Shown: positions 52,234 to 61,590, counted from the stretch's first letter. The stretch: 64,000 nucleotides of DNA from Pseudomonas sp. WJP1 (GCF_028471945.1 NZ_CP110128.1:360501-424500), one strand, 5' to 3'. Numbers and translations: made by a program. The notes: generated by a model from the sequence alone, not told the origin.

Positions 52234-52752
52234 GTGAAGAATTCATGGAAGGTGACTAGCCGTTTTGGCCTGCTGGCAATGCCGGTGGGTTATGCCGCGC
52301 TGCTGATCTGGCAGGAGTGGCACTTTCGTGAGCACCTCGCCTCGCCGCCGCTGCCAGTGTTGGCGCCAGCCTCTGTTCCCGTCCATGTCCTGCTGGATGC
52401 TACTGCGGTGGCGTCGGTGCTGGGCCTGACCCAAGAGGCCTCGTTGCTCGCCAGTGCCGAGCCGCTGACCTTGCAGGCCAGTTTTGTCCTTAGCGCCGGT
52501 TTGTCCAAAGCGTTGCTCGTCGATGCCCAAGGCCCCCGTATGTATCAGGTGGGCGAACGTTTGCCCGGTGGCAGCGTGCTGCGCCGCGTCGAGGCTAGTC
52601 AAGTGGTGCTGTGGAACAAGGGGCGGGAAGAGCGATTAACCCTGCAACCGTCTGCTGCGCGTTTCCTGCGCAGACTTGAGTCTCCAGGTGACACACAGGC
52701 TCCCGCGGTTTCTACGCGTTATCTACTCCCGGTTTCCGGGCCGTCAGAGTGA
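52234..52752 (+). CDS. gspC: Type II secretion protein GspC (short form)
   Basis: 172-residue bitopic inner-membrane protein that links the type II secretion platform to the secretin. GTG at 52234 is chosen (GAGAGG 7 nt upstream; MKNSWKVTSRFG); the open frame reaches back to an ATG inside the b561 gene but with no ribosome site. Membrane helix about 11-27, a Pro-rich linker, and a homology-region domain (about 60-145: LTLQASFVLSAGLSKALLV ... YQVGERLPGGSVLRRV) that contacts GspD N0. There is no PDZ domain and no coiled coil after it, so it is shorter than most GspC. GTGA overlap with gspD. Confidence 0.85.
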   Translation: MKNSWKVTSRFGLLAMPVGYAALLIWQEWHFREHLASPPLPVLAPASVPVHVLLDATAVASVLGLTQEASLLASAEPLTLQASFVLSAGLSKALLVDAQGPRMYQVGERLPGGSVLRRVEASQVVLWNKGREERLTLQPSAARFLRRLESPGDTQAPAVSTRYLLPVSGPSE

Positions 52753-54680
52753 TCAACATCATGAACAGTTTCATTGGCGCGCAGGTTTTGCGCTGGACTT
52801 TTTTACTTGTCGTATTGGCGAGCCTGACTTTGCCGGGCGCGTTGCAGGCCGCGCAAGAAAAGTGGCAGTTGGCGATGAACAACGCCGAGCTGCGCGACAT
52901 CGTTGAGGAAATCTCCGGCATTCTGGGGACCACCGTGGTGCTGGATCCCAGGGTCTCCGGACGCATCACGGTCATGTCTCAACAAGCCCTTGATCGCGAA
53001 GGCGTGCGCCGCTTGTTCTACGGGGTGCTCGATGCCCACAACTTCACGGTGATCGACGAGGGTGACCGCATCCTGATCACGCCCGTGACCGAAGCCAAGA
53101 CCCGCGCCGGCACCAGCCCTGCAAAAAACCCTACGCCCTCGCAATTTGTCACCCGGGTGATCGAGCTGAACAATAGCAGTGCCGCCGACATCGCCGGGCT
53201 GGTCCGGCCATTGGTCTCGGCCAACGGCTATGTCGGGCCGTCCGTGTCGGCCAATGCGGTGGTGGTCACGGAGACGGCAGCCAATGCGCAGCGCATCGTC
53301 CAGGTCATCCGCCAGCTGGATTCCGGACAAAGCAACATGCACGCCGTGGTGCAGTTGCGCCACGCCCGGGCCAGTGACGTGGCTCCGGTAATGGAAGCTT
53401 CGCTGGGCAAGCGCACGGCCGAGAACGCGATCCAGGTATTGGCCGACAGCAGAACCAATCGCTTGATCCTGATTGGCCCGGCGGCCGTTCGCCAACGCCT
53501 GGCCGAGCTGGCGCGCGGCCTCGATGTTCCTGCCACGGCGACTGCGGATAACGCCCGGGTGATCCGCTTGCGTCACAGCGACGCCAAGCAGTTGGCCGAG
53601 ATCCTGGAAAGCATGGGGCAGGGCCGAAAAGCGGCTCCGGCCCTTGGCAATAGCAAGGACGCAGCGCCAGGCACTGCCTTCATGATCAAGGCCGACGAAA
53701 GCCAGAACGCACTGGTACTGATCGCTGAGCCGGAGCAGGTCAGGACCATCGAAAGCATTGTGCGTCAGTTGGACCAGCCGCGCGCCCAGGTGCTGATCCA
53801 TGCCGCCATTGTCGAGATTTCCGGGGACATCGCTGAAGCGGTCGGCGTGCAATGGGGCATCAGTACGGGAGATGCGAAAGGCTTCATCAACTTCCCCGGC
53901 ACCGATATCCCGATCGTCGGCGGCCTGGATTTCAACGAGAAAAAGTCCGCGCCCGAAGGCGCGCTGTTGCGCCTGGGCAGTGATCGCTTTGGTGCATTGA
54001 TTTCGGCCCTGGCCAGCAATACCCACAGCAACCTGCTCTCTACGCCAAGCCTGTTGACGCTGGACAACCAGGAAGCCCACATCATCGTCGGCCAGAACGT
54101 CCCGTTCAAGACCGGCTCCTATGCCACCAACAGCAACGGAGCGGACAATCCGTTCACCACCGTCGAACGCAAGGACGTGGGCATCAGCCTGAAGATCAAG
54201 CCTTACATCAACGAAGGCTCGACGCTGCGCCTGGAGGTCGAACAGGAAGTATCGGACATCGCGCCCTCGGTATCGGGCATCGACTCCTCGGACCTGATCA
54301 CCAACAAGCGCGCCCTCAAGAGCACCATCCTGGCCGACGATGGCGAAATCATCGTCATTGGCGGGTTGATCAGGGACAGCGTCAGAACCCAGAAAAGCGG
54401 GGTGCCGTTACTGCGTGATATTCCTTATCTGGGCGCACTGTTTCGCTGGAACCGGGACACCCAGAGCAAAAGCAATCTCATGGTGTTCCTGCGGCCCACC
54501 ATCGTGCGCAGCAAGGAAGACCTTAGCGGCATCAGCCAACAGCGTTACAACGCGCTGCGTGACTTGAGTCAGTCGGGGGCGCGGGATAACAACTCGTTGC
54601 TGCTGCCGGCTGATTCGCGTCAGCTGTTCGAACCGGTCTCCGAAGCGCCTGTGCTTGACCTGCGCAAGCCTGCGCCATGA
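52749..54680 (+). CDS. gspD: Type II secretion secretin GspD
   Basis: 643-residue outer-membrane channel. GTG start at 52749 overlapping gspC by 4 nt; signal peptide to about residue 34 (LPGALQAA). N0 domain (WQLAMNNAELRDIVEEISGILG), N1-N3 repeats with the characteristic NSSAADIAGLVRPLV and NAVVVTETAANAQRI, then the secretin core (VLIHAAIVEISGDIAEAVGVQWG ... VPLLRDIPYLGALFRW...LMVFLRPTIV) near 340-590. The C-terminal tail (about 600-643) may bind a pilotin, which is not encoded here. Confidence 0.96.
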   Translation: MINIMNSFIGAQVLRWTFLLVVLASLTLPGALQAAQEKWQLAMNNAELRDIVEEISGILGTTVVLDPRVSGRITVMSQQALDREGVRRLFYGVLDAHNFTVIDEGDRILITPVTEAKTRAGTSPAKNPTPSQFVTRVIELNNSSAADIAGLVRPLVSANGYVGPSVSANAVVVTETAANAQRIVQVIRQLDSGQSNMHAVVQLRHARASDVAPVMEASLGKRTAENAIQVLADSRTNRLILIGPAAVRQRLAELARGLDVPATATADNARVIRLRHSDAKQLAEILESMGQGRKAAPALGNSKDAAPGTAFMIKADESQNALVLIAEPEQVRTIESIVRQLDQPRAQVLIHAAIVEISGDIAEAVGVQWGISTGDAKGFINFPGTDIPIVGGLDFNEKKSAPEGALLRLGSDRFGALISALASNTHSNLLSTPSLLTLDNQEAHIIVGQNVPFKTGSYATNSNGADNPFTTVERKDVGISLKIKPYINEGSTLRLEVEQEVSDIAPSVSGIDSSDLITNKRALKSTILADDGEIIVIGGLIRDSVRTQKSGVPLLRDIPYLGALFRWNRDTQSKSNLMVFLRPTIVRSKEDLSGISQQRYNALRDLSQSGARDNNSLLLPADSRQLFEPVSEAPVLDLRKPAP

Positions 54681-56155
54681 CCCGTTCAAACGATGGTTGT
54701 CAGCCACTGCCCTTCGGTTTTGCCCGTCGTTTCGGCGTGCTGCTGGAGTGCGAAGGCGACGAGTCGAGCCTTGCGGTGCGTGCCGATACGCCGCTCACCG
54801 CCGTGGCGGAAGTACGCAGGGCATGCGCTCGCGAGCTGCCGCTGCGGGTGCTGGAACCCGAGATTTTTGCAGCACGCCTGGCAGCCGCCTACCGCGAAGG
54901 CCAGAGCGCCGCCGAGCAGGTTGCCCAAGGACTGGACGAAGAGCTGGACCTGCTCAGCCTGGTGGACAAGGTGCCGCAAACCGCCGACTTGCTGGAGCAG
55001 CAGGGCGATGCGCCGATCATCCGTTTGATCAATGCATTACTGAGCGAGGCGATGCGCGAGCAAGCCTCGGACGTGCATCTGGAAACCTTCGAGCAGTACC
55101 TGTCGGTGCGCATGCGGGTCGACGGGCAGTTGCGTGAAATGCTTCGGCCGCGACGTGAATTGGCGACGCTGCTGGTGTCGCGCATCAAGGTCATGGCGCG
55201 CCTGGATATCGCTGAAAAGCGCGTGCCCCAGGACGGTCGGATGGCCTTGCGCCTGGCCGGGCATGAAGTCGATGTACGGGTCTCGACCCTGCCCTCGGCA
55301 CACGGCGAACGGGTGGTACTGCGCTTGCTCGACAAACAGGCCGGGCGCCTTGAATTGTCGCGCCTGGGCATGCCGCAGGACATCCTCCGGGACCTGCGCC
55401 ACCTGCTGGGCAAACCGCACGGCATCCTGCTGGTGACCGGGCCTACCGGCTCAGGCAAGACCACCAGCTTGTACGCTGCGCTCAATAGCCTGAACGACCA
55501 GACCCGCAATATCCTCACGGTCGAAGATCCCATCGAATACCACCTGCCGGGCGTGGGGCAGATGCCGGTCAACCCGAAAGTGGACATGACCTTTGCCCGG
55601 GGGTTGCGAGCGATCCTGCGCCAGGATCCGGACGTGGTGATGGTCGGCGAAATCCGTGACCGCGAGACCGCTGAAATTGCCGTCCAGGCTTCCCTGACCG
55701 GCCACCTCGTGCTCTCGACGCTGCACACCAACAGTGCGGTTGGTGCGGTGACGCGCCTGGCGGACATGGGTGTCGATGCCTACCTGCTGGCATCGTCGCT
55801 GGTGGGCATTCTGGCCCAGCGATTACTGCGCACGCTATGTCCTCATTGCAAGGCGCCCTATGGCGCGGATGCGACTGCCTGCCAGCGCCTGGGGCTTGAT
55901 GTCGCACCGTTGCAGCTGTTCCGGGCCGTGGGTTGTGAGCAGTGTCAGCAAGGTTATCGCGGGCGCGTCGGCATCTATGAACTGATCAGCGTCACACCGG
56001 CATTGGCGACGCTGATTCACCAGGGGGCCAGTGAGCAGGCCTTGGCCAACGAGGCGCGCCAGGTGTCGCGCAGTCTGTTCCAGGACGGCCGCCAACGGGT
56101 GGTGGACGGGCTGACCAGTCTCGACGAGCTGCTGCGCGTGACTCGGGAGGACTAG
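54677..56155 (+). CDS. gspE: Type II secretion ATPase GspE
   Basis: 492-residue hexameric ATPase that drives pseudopilus assembly. N-terminal domain (about 1-100) that binds GspL, Walker A GPTGSGKTTSLY near residue 254, Asp box (ILTVEDPIEYHLPG), Walker B RQDPDVVMVGEIRD near 315, His box (HLVLSTLHTN), and the four-Cys zinc site CPHC...CEQC near 388-420. ATG at 54677 overlaps gspD by 4 nt. Confidence 0.97.
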   Translation: MTRSNDGCQPLPFGFARRFGVLLECEGDESSLAVRADTPLTAVAEVRRACARELPLRVLEPEIFAARLAAAYREGQSAAEQVAQGLDEELDLLSLVDKVPQTADLLEQQGDAPIIRLINALLSEAMREQASDVHLETFEQYLSVRMRVDGQLREMLRPRRELATLLVSRIKVMARLDIAEKRVPQDGRMALRLAGHEVDVRVSTLPSAHGERVVLRLLDKQAGRLELSRLGMPQDILRDLRHLLGKPHGILLVTGPTGSGKTTSLYAALNSLNDQTRNILTVEDPIEYHLPGVGQMPVNPKVDMTFARGLRAILRQDPDVVMVGEIRDRETAEIAVQASLTGHLVLSTLHTNSAVGAVTRLADMGVDAYLLASSLVGILAQRLLRTLCPHCKAPYGADATACQRLGLDVAPLQLFRAVGCEQCQQGYRGRVGIYELISVTPALATLIHQGASEQALANEARQVSRSLFQDGRQRVVDGLTSLDELLRVTRED

Positions 56156-56158
56156 GTC

Positions 56159-57367
56159 ATGCCGACATTCGATTACCGGGCCGATGACGTCCAGGGCCGC
56201 CAGCGCAAGGGGCGGCTGGAGGCGGACAACCCCCGACATGCGCGGCAAGTGCTGCGTGAGCGCGGGTTGTGGCCGCGCGACTTGAAGGAAATCCGCATCG
56301 TGGGTGGCGCCAACAAGCCCGGCAACGCTGGGCGATTAAGTGCCGCCGACCTGGCGCTGCTGACACTGCAGTTGTCCACGCTGGTTCAAGCCGGCTTGCC
56401 CTTGGAGGAGTCGCTTGAGGCCGTGGCGAAACAAAGCGACAAGCGCCGGGTTGGCAGTTTGCTGTCGGCGGTACGTAGCCGGGTCATGGAGGGCCATGCC
56501 TTGGCCGATGCGTTGGCGCAGTTTCCCAAGGCGTTCCCCGAACTGTTCCGCGCCACCGTGGCCGCCGGCGAACGCTCTGGCCATCTGGGCCAGGTGCTGG
56601 AGCAATTGGCTGCGTATACCCAGGCTCGCCAGGCCTCACGGCAAAAAATCCAGATGGCGCTGGTGTACCCCTTGATCCTGATGTTGGCCAGCGTGGTCAT
56701 CGTCGGCTTTCTGCTCGGTTACGTGGTGCCGGACGTGGTGAAGATTTTTGTCGACAGCGGCCAGCCGTTGCCGTGGTTGACCCGGGCGTTGATCGGTACC
56801 AGCGACGGGTTGCGCAAGCATGGCCTGCTGTTGATCGTCGTGCTGGCGCTGTTGATCACCCTCTGGCGCTGGAGCTTGCGTCAACGGGTCTGGCGCCTGC
56901 GCTGGCATCGCCAGGTGTTGAACCTGCCGGTCTGTGGTGACGTGCTGCGCGCAATGGAAGCTGCACGATTTGCCAGCACCCTGGCCATCCTCGGTAAGAG
57001 CGCCGTGCCCTTGGTCGACGCACTGGAAATCGCCGCTGCCGTGATCGGCAACCTGACCATCCGTGCGCGGATGACCGACGTCGCCCGCTCGGTTCGTGAA
57101 GGTGGAACCCTGACCCATGGCCTGGAACTGAGCGGCGACATCCCGCCGATGATGCTGCACATGATCGCCAGTGGCGAGCGTGCGGGCGAACTCGATCGCA
57201 TGCTGGCCCGCGCCGCCGAACAACAGGAAAGCAGCCTGGCGGCGCGTATAGCCCTGGTGGTGAGCCTGTTCGAGCCGGCCATGCTCGTGTTGATGGGCGG
57301 GGTGGTGCTGCTGATCGTCCTGGCCATTCTGCTTCCGATTCTCAGCCTCAACCAATTGGTGAATTGA
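56159..57367 (+). CDS. gspF: Type II secretion inner-membrane platform protein GspF
   Basis: 402-residue polytopic protein with two cytoplasmic helical GspF repeats (about 60-170 and 265-380), each followed by membrane segments near 165-190, 215-240 and 370-400. Contains the family motifs STLVQAGLPLEESLEAVA and LAILGKSAVPLVDALEIAA. Starts 3 nt after gspE and ends 3 nt before gspG. Confidence 0.96.
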   Translation: MPTFDYRADDVQGRQRKGRLEADNPRHARQVLRERGLWPRDLKEIRIVGGANKPGNAGRLSAADLALLTLQLSTLVQAGLPLEESLEAVAKQSDKRRVGSLLSAVRSRVMEGHALADALAQFPKAFPELFRATVAAGERSGHLGQVLEQLAAYTQARQASRQKIQMALVYPLILMLASVVIVGFLLGYVVPDVVKIFVDSGQPLPWLTRALIGTSDGLRKHGLLLIVVLALLITLWRWSLRQRVWRLRWHRQVLNLPVCGDVLRAMEAARFASTLAILGKSAVPLVDALEIAAAVIGNLTIRARMTDVARSVREGGTLTHGLELSGDIPPMMLHMIASGERAGELDRMLARAAEQQESSLAARIALVVSLFEPAMLVLMGGVVLLIVLAILLPILSLNQLVN

Positions 57368-57370
57368 TCC

Positions 57371-57820
57371 ATGAACGCTTTACGTCACAGAACTTCCCAG
57401 CACGGTTTTACCCTGATCGAGATCATGGTGGTGGTGGTCATCATCGGCATCCTGGGGGCAATCGTGGTGCCGCAGTTCATGAGCCGTCCCGACCAGGCCA
57501 AAGTCACCGCTGCCAACGTCGATCTGCAGGCCATCGCCACCGCCTTGGAAATGTATCGCCTCGACAACTTCCACTACCCCTCCACGCAACAGGGTCTGGA
57601 GGCCTTGAGCAAGCATCCTTCCGGAGTGCCGGCGGCGCGCAACTGGAACCCTCAGGGTTATCTGAAAAGCTTGCCCGTCGATCCGTGGGGCACGCCCTAT
57701 CAGTACCTCAATCCCGGTGTTAAATCGGTCGATGGCGGCTACGACTTGTATTCCCTCGGCTCCGATGGCGTAGCGGGTGGCGAAGGGCACGCGGCGGAAA
57801 TCGGCAATTGGGGCCGTTGA
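57371..57820 (+). CDS. gspG: Type II secretion major pseudopilin GspG
   Basis: 149-residue prepilin-like protein. Leader MNALRHRTSQHG, cleaved before FTLIEIMVVVVIIGILGAIVVPQF by the type IV prepilin peptidase, with Glu at +5. The globular part has the family calcium-loop region (SKHPSGVPAARNWNPQGYLKSLPVDPWGTPYQY ... DLYSLGSDGVAGGEGHAAEIGNW). It is the main subunit of the pseudopilus. The peptidase (gspO/pilD) is not in this window. Confidence 0.97.
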   Translation: MNALRHRTSQHGFTLIEIMVVVVIIGILGAIVVPQFMSRPDQAKVTAANVDLQAIATALEMYRLDNFHYPSTQQGLEALSKHPSGVPAARNWNPQGYLKSLPVDPWGTPYQYLNPGVKSVDGGYDLYSLGSDGVAGGEGHAAEIGNWGR

Positions 57821-57823
57821 AGC

Positions 57824-58291
57824 ATGCCGCGCCGTTGTCGGGGATTTACCCTGCTGGAAATGATGATTGTGATCGTCTTGATCGGCGTGCTGGTGGGCAC
57901 GGTGAGTCTTGCCACTGGCGTTAACCCGGTACAGCAAGCTCGGCAGGAGGCGGGCGCCCTAGCTGGCGTCGTCCGCCAACTGCGGGAACAGGCCGTGCTC
58001 GAGGGGCGGGAGTACGGCCTGCGGCTGAGCGTCGAAGGGTACCGGGCAATGCGCCTCGATGGGCGTAGCTGGGAACCACTGGCAGCCTTCTACCGATGGC
58101 CCGGGAACTTGCGGTTGAGCCTTGAGCAGGAAGGGTATTCCCTGCGGCTGGGCGCTGACGCCGGGCCTCCCCAGATTGTGCTGTACAGCAGCGATGAAAC
58201 CAGCAGCTTCACACTGACGTTCGCAGGCCAGGACAGGGTTTGGGCGACCGTGACCGGCGATGGCATAGGTGAGGTGATGGTCGATGACTGA
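57824..58291 (+). CDS. gspH: Type II secretion minor pseudopilin GspH
   Basis: 155-residue pseudopilin. Leader MPRRCRG, cleavage before FTLLEMMIVIVLIGVLVGTV with Glu+5, then a C-terminal beta domain (QAVLEGREYGLRLSVEGYRAMRLDGRSWEPL is a typical GspH strand pattern). Starts 3 nt after gspG and overlaps gspI by 8 nt. Confidence 0.92.
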   Translation: MPRRCRGFTLLEMMIVIVLIGVLVGTVSLATGVNPVQQARQEAGALAGVVRQLREQAVLEGREYGLRLSVEGYRAMRLDGRSWEPLAAFYRWPGNLRLSLEQEGYSLRLGADAGPPQIVLYSSDETSSFTLTFAGQDRVWATVTGDGIGEVMVDD

Positions 58292-58667
58292 GCCGTCGTT
58301 CGTACCTCGCATGGGCGGATTCACCTTGCTTGAGGTCATGGTGGCCCTGGCGATTTTCGCGACCCTGGCGACGGCGGTGCTGTCCGCCAGCCAATACGTG
58401 GTGAGGCAGGCAGGCGCTGCCGAAGAGCGTCTTCTCGCGGCCTGGGTGGCAGACAACCAGCTGAACGAGTTGCGCCTGCAATCGCTCCCCGTGAGTGCAC
58501 AGCCACAACGGATGGTGAGCATGGCGGGGCGCGACTGGGTGGTACGTCAATACGTCGGCGTGGCGAGCGATCCGCATGGGGTGCCGGTCGAGGTCGAAGT
58601 CGGCCTCGCCGGTCGTGACCAGACCCTGTTCCGCGCCAGTGGCTGGATAGCCAATCGTCATGAATGA
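58284..58667 (+). CDS. gspI: Type II secretion minor pseudopilin GspI
   Basis: 127-residue pseudopilin. Leader MTEPSFVPRMGG, cleavage before FTLLEVMVALAIFATLATAVL, Glu+5 present, then a short ferredoxin-like region including AWVADNQLNELRLQ. GspI nucleates the minor pseudopilin tip with GspJ and GspK. It overlaps gspH and gspJ by 8 nt each. Confidence 0.92.
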   Translation: MTEPSFVPRMGGFTLLEVMVALAIFATLATAVLSASQYVVRQAGAAEERLLAAWVADNQLNELRLQSLPVSAQPQRMVSMAGRDWVVRQYVGVASDPHGVPVEVEVGLAGRDQTLFRASGWIANRHE

Positions 58668-59202
58668 GCAAGGCGGATTCACCCTGCTGGAGCTGGTCAT
58701 TGCCATTGCGATTTTCGCCTTGCTGGGGCTGGCCAGCTGGACGCTGTTCGACGGTGTGGTGCGTGTACAGCAGGGCACGCAGAGCCACGAGCGTGAATTT
58801 CGAAACCTGCAACGCGCCGTGGCGGTGATTGAGCGCGACTTGCTGCACATCGCGCAACAGCCTGTCGTGCTTGAGCCGTCGCAGTTGCAGCTGTTGCGCG
58901 GCAATTGGCGCAATCCCCTGGACTTGCCGCGCAGTGAGCGACAGTTGCTGACCTATCGACTCGACAACGGCGTGCTATGGCGCGACAGCCGGGCAGAAGG
59001 GGCCCGGAGCGTGCAGCAGCAAAAACTGCTCGACGATGTTCGAGACCTGCGCTGGCGTTTGTACGACAGCCAGGTCGGCTGGCGCGGCGATTGGCCGTCC
59101 GGGCAGCACCTGAAGGCGCCCCTGGCCTTGGAAATACAACTGTCGGCAGGGCGTTTCGAGGCGATCCGCCGGGTGCTGCTATTACCGGGGGCAATGCCAT
59201 GA
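58660..59202 (+). CDS. gspJ: Type II secretion minor pseudopilin GspJ
   Basis: 180-residue pseudopilin. Very short leader MNEQGG, cleavage before FTLLELVIAIAIFALLGLASW with Glu+5, and a beta-rich C-terminal domain (NLQRAVAVIERDLLHIAQQP is the family motif after the helix). It overlaps gspI by 8 nt and gspK by 4 nt. Confidence 0.93.
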   Translation: MNEQGGFTLLELVIAIAIFALLGLASWTLFDGVVRVQQGTQSHEREFRNLQRAVAVIERDLLHIAQQPVVLEPSQLQLLRGNWRNPLDLPRSERQLLTYRLDNGVLWRDSRAEGARSVQQQKLLDDVRDLRWRLYDSQVGWRGDWPSGQHLKAPLALEIQLSAGRFEAIRRVLLLPGAMP

Positions 59203-60029
59203 GGGCAGGTCAACGTGGCGTTGCATTGATCAGTGTATTGCTGGTCATGAGCCTGGCGCTGTTAATCGTCGGCGGCATGCTGCGCAGCCATCACACATTG
59301 CTGCAAAGCACTGGGCAACAGTTACAGCAGATGCACCTTCGGCAACTCGGTATAGCCGGGGAAAGCTGGGGCCTGGGATTGCTCAAGGCTCAGGAAAAGG
59401 ACAGCGAGCCGATTGCTGAGCCGCCCAGCGTTTTCACCGTTGAGGACGCACAGATACGCGTCGAAATCGAGGACCTGGCCGGGCGTTTCAACCTCAATGC
59501 CCTGTTGATTCAAGGCCAGCTCGATCAAGTCACGCTCAATCGCTGGACGCGTCTGCTTGCGCTGCTCGAACTGCCGTCGCTGCAACTGGAGCAAGTGGGG
59601 GCGCTGCGCGAGCTCAGCCAACTGCGACTGCTTCCCGGTGTCGACGCTGAGCTGTTGCGTCGCCTGGCGCCCTGGGTCGCGTTGTTACCGGTAGAGGCGG
59701 CGACGAACATCAACACGGCACCGGCGCTGGTATTGCGCACGCTGGACGGTGTCGAGCGCACAACGGCCGAAGCCCTGGTACGCCAGCGCTCCACGACAGG
59801 CTGGCCAAGCGTTCAGGCCTTTACCCAGGACCCGCTGTTATCCGGCCTGGGCTTGAGCAGCCATGGCCTGGGCGTTGACAGCCGCTGGTACCGCATCACC
59901 GTTCAAGTGACCCAGGGGCAGGCTCATCTGCGGCAGGCCACCGATGTTGAACGCGACCCAAAGACGCGTCAGTTGAAGATTCTGCAACGGCGTGTTCTGC
60001 CCTCGAACGCAAGCGAGATACAGCAATGA
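59199..60029 (+). CDS. gspK: Type II secretion minor pseudopilin GspK
   Basis: 276-residue largest minor pseudopilin. Start ATG 59199 (MRAGQRGVALISVLLVMSLALLIVGG); the leader ends RG and the +5 residue is not Glu, which is normal for GspK. The globular part carries DLAGRFNLNAL near residue 90 and an alpha-helical insert with INTAPALVLRTLDGV near 170 that marks the family. The open frame upstream of 59199 runs inside gspJ and is not coding. Confidence 0.93.
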   Translation: MRAGQRGVALISVLLVMSLALLIVGGMLRSHHTLLQSTGQQLQQMHLRQLGIAGESWGLGLLKAQEKDSEPIAEPPSVFTVEDAQIRVEIEDLAGRFNLNALLIQGQLDQVTLNRWTRLLALLELPSLQLEQVGALRELSQLRLLPGVDAELLRRLAPWVALLPVEAATNINTAPALVLRTLDGVERTTAEALVRQRSTTGWPSVQAFTQDPLLSGLGLSSHGLGVDSRWYRITVQVTQGQAHLRQATDVERDPKTRQLKILQRRVLPSNASEIQQ

Positions 60030-61132
60030 AAACCTGGCTTTACCTGACCGCCGAAGGCTTGGCCCTGCCCACGCTCGCCTGGCCTTGTTGCCGCTGGACT
60101 TCGACCGGCGAACGGCAGCGCCTGCCCTTGGATCAAGCGGCACAGGTACTGGCTGGGCAGGCGGTCGATGTGCTGTTGCCCATGGAACTGTGCAGCTGGT
60201 TGCGCAGCGACCCATGGCCCTCCCGGCGCCAGCCCGGTGCCCAGGCCATCGCCTTCGCCGTCGAAGAGCAATTGAGTGAAGCGCTGGAAAAGTTGCACCT
60301 GAGCATCGGTGCGCGCGATTCCCGAGGTCGCTATCCGGTGATGGTGATCGACCGCGAACGATTTGCCGCGGTGCTCGCACTGCTGGCCGAAGCGGGTATT
60401 GAAGTGCGATCTGTATTTGTCGATGCCGACGCGTTGCCTCGTGGCCAGGCGCTCGGTATCTGGTGGTGTGGCCGCTGGCTGCTCGGTGGCGGCTTGCCTG
60501 CTCGCCTGACTTTATCGGATGGCGGTTTGGTAGCGCTCAAGCCAGGTTTGCCCATGGACATCCAGTGGCGCGACGAGCGTCAGGACGCCACTGATATCGA
60601 TCAGTGGCTGACCTCGGTGCATGGACAGGCAATCAATCTGTTGCACGGTGATTTCGCTGCGCCTCGAAAACGCCTGCCCTGGCGTCTCGGCGGGCTGGTC
60701 GTGCTGGCGCTGGTGCTGCTCGACTGGGGCGCCAGTGAAACACGGATCGGTTTTGTCCAAAGCCAGGCCCGTGAGCTCTACAGTCGCAACGAGCAGCAAT
60801 TCAAGGCGCTTTATCCGGACCAGACCCGCATCGTTGACCTCGCGCTGCAACTCAAGGCGTTACAAAGCCAAAGTGCGGCGCCCCGGGACGGCCATATCGC
60901 CGAGCTGGTCAAACTCGTCGAGCAAGTCATCGGCGCCAGCAACGTCGATGTCCAGCGCATTGAATTTCGCGAAAGCGATGGTTGGAAAGTCCGGCTGACC
61001 GCCAGTAGTTTTACCGAACTGGAATTATTGCGTGAACGTGGCCGCCAGCAAGGTTTGCCTGTGCGACTCGACAGCGCGAGCAAGGAAGGCGATCGGGTAC
61101 AGGCGACCCTGACCCTGGAGCAAGGCGCATGA
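60026..61132 (+). CDS. gspL: Type II secretion inner-membrane protein GspL
   Basis: 368-residue bitopic protein. The N-terminal 200 residues form an actin-like cytoplasmic domain that recruits GspE; a membrane helix lies near 220-240 (LGGLVVLALVLLDWGAS), then a coiled segment and a ferredoxin-like periplasmic domain. Sequence motifs are weak in this family, so the call relies on length, layout and position between gspK and gspM with 4-nt overlaps on both sides. Confidence 0.88.
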   Translation: MKTWLYLTAEGLALPTLAWPCCRWTSTGERQRLPLDQAAQVLAGQAVDVLLPMELCSWLRSDPWPSRRQPGAQAIAFAVEEQLSEALEKLHLSIGARDSRGRYPVMVIDRERFAAVLALLAEAGIEVRSVFVDADALPRGQALGIWWCGRWLLGGGLPARLTLSDGGLVALKPGLPMDIQWRDERQDATDIDQWLTSVHGQAINLLHGDFAAPRKRLPWRLGGLVVLALVLLDWGASETRIGFVQSQARELYSRNEQQFKALYPDQTRIVDLALQLKALQSQSAAPRDGHIAELVKLVEQVIGASNVDVQRIEFRESDGWKVRLTASSFTELELLRERGRQQGLPVRLDSASKEGDRVQATLTLEQGA

Positions 61133-61590
61133 AGTTGAGCGGGTTGATCACATGGCCAACGCTGCTGCAGCGCTGGCAACGTCTGTCGCTGCGCGAGCGA
61201 CGGTTGTTGCTGATGTTGGGCGCGTTTGTCTTTGGCATGGCGGCATTCAGCCTGGTCTGGCAACCGACGCAGCAGCGTCTTGCGACGGCCGAGCGTCAGT
61301 ATCAGCAGCAGCTGGCACTGGCGGCGCAATTGCAGATGGCGCGTCCAAGCAGTACGCGCAAGGCTGTCACCCAGCCGCTATCGCTACACGTCAGTGAAAG
61401 CGCCACCGAAGCGGGGCTCGAATTGCATCAGGTCAACACCGACGGCGATCAATTGCGCCTGAGCGTCAGCGGTGACGCCAAGGCATTGCTGGCATGGCTG
61501 GACCGCCTCGAACGCAATGGCACCGCTCTGCAATCCTTGACCCTGGAAAAGCGCAACGCGGTGCTGGAGGCGCGTGTGGTACTCAGATAG
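61129..61590 (+). CDS. gspM: Type II secretion inner-membrane protein GspM
   Basis: 153-residue bitopic protein with a short cytoplasmic start, a membrane helix at about residues 25-44 (LLLMLGAFVFGMAAFSLVW), a coiled coil and a small periplasmic domain (LSLHVSESATEAGLELHQVNTDGDQLRLSVSG). Partner of GspL. It is the last gene of the operon: no gspN or gspO follows, and the stop overlaps the convergent MFS gene by 8 nt. Confidence 0.88.
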   Translation: MKLSGLITWPTLLQRWQRLSLRERRLLLMLGAFVFGMAAFSLVWQPTQQRLATAERQYQQQLALAAQLQMARPSSTRKAVTQPLSLHVSESATEAGLELHQVNTDGDQLRLSVSGDAKALLAWLDRLERNGTALQSLTLEKRNAVLEARVVLR

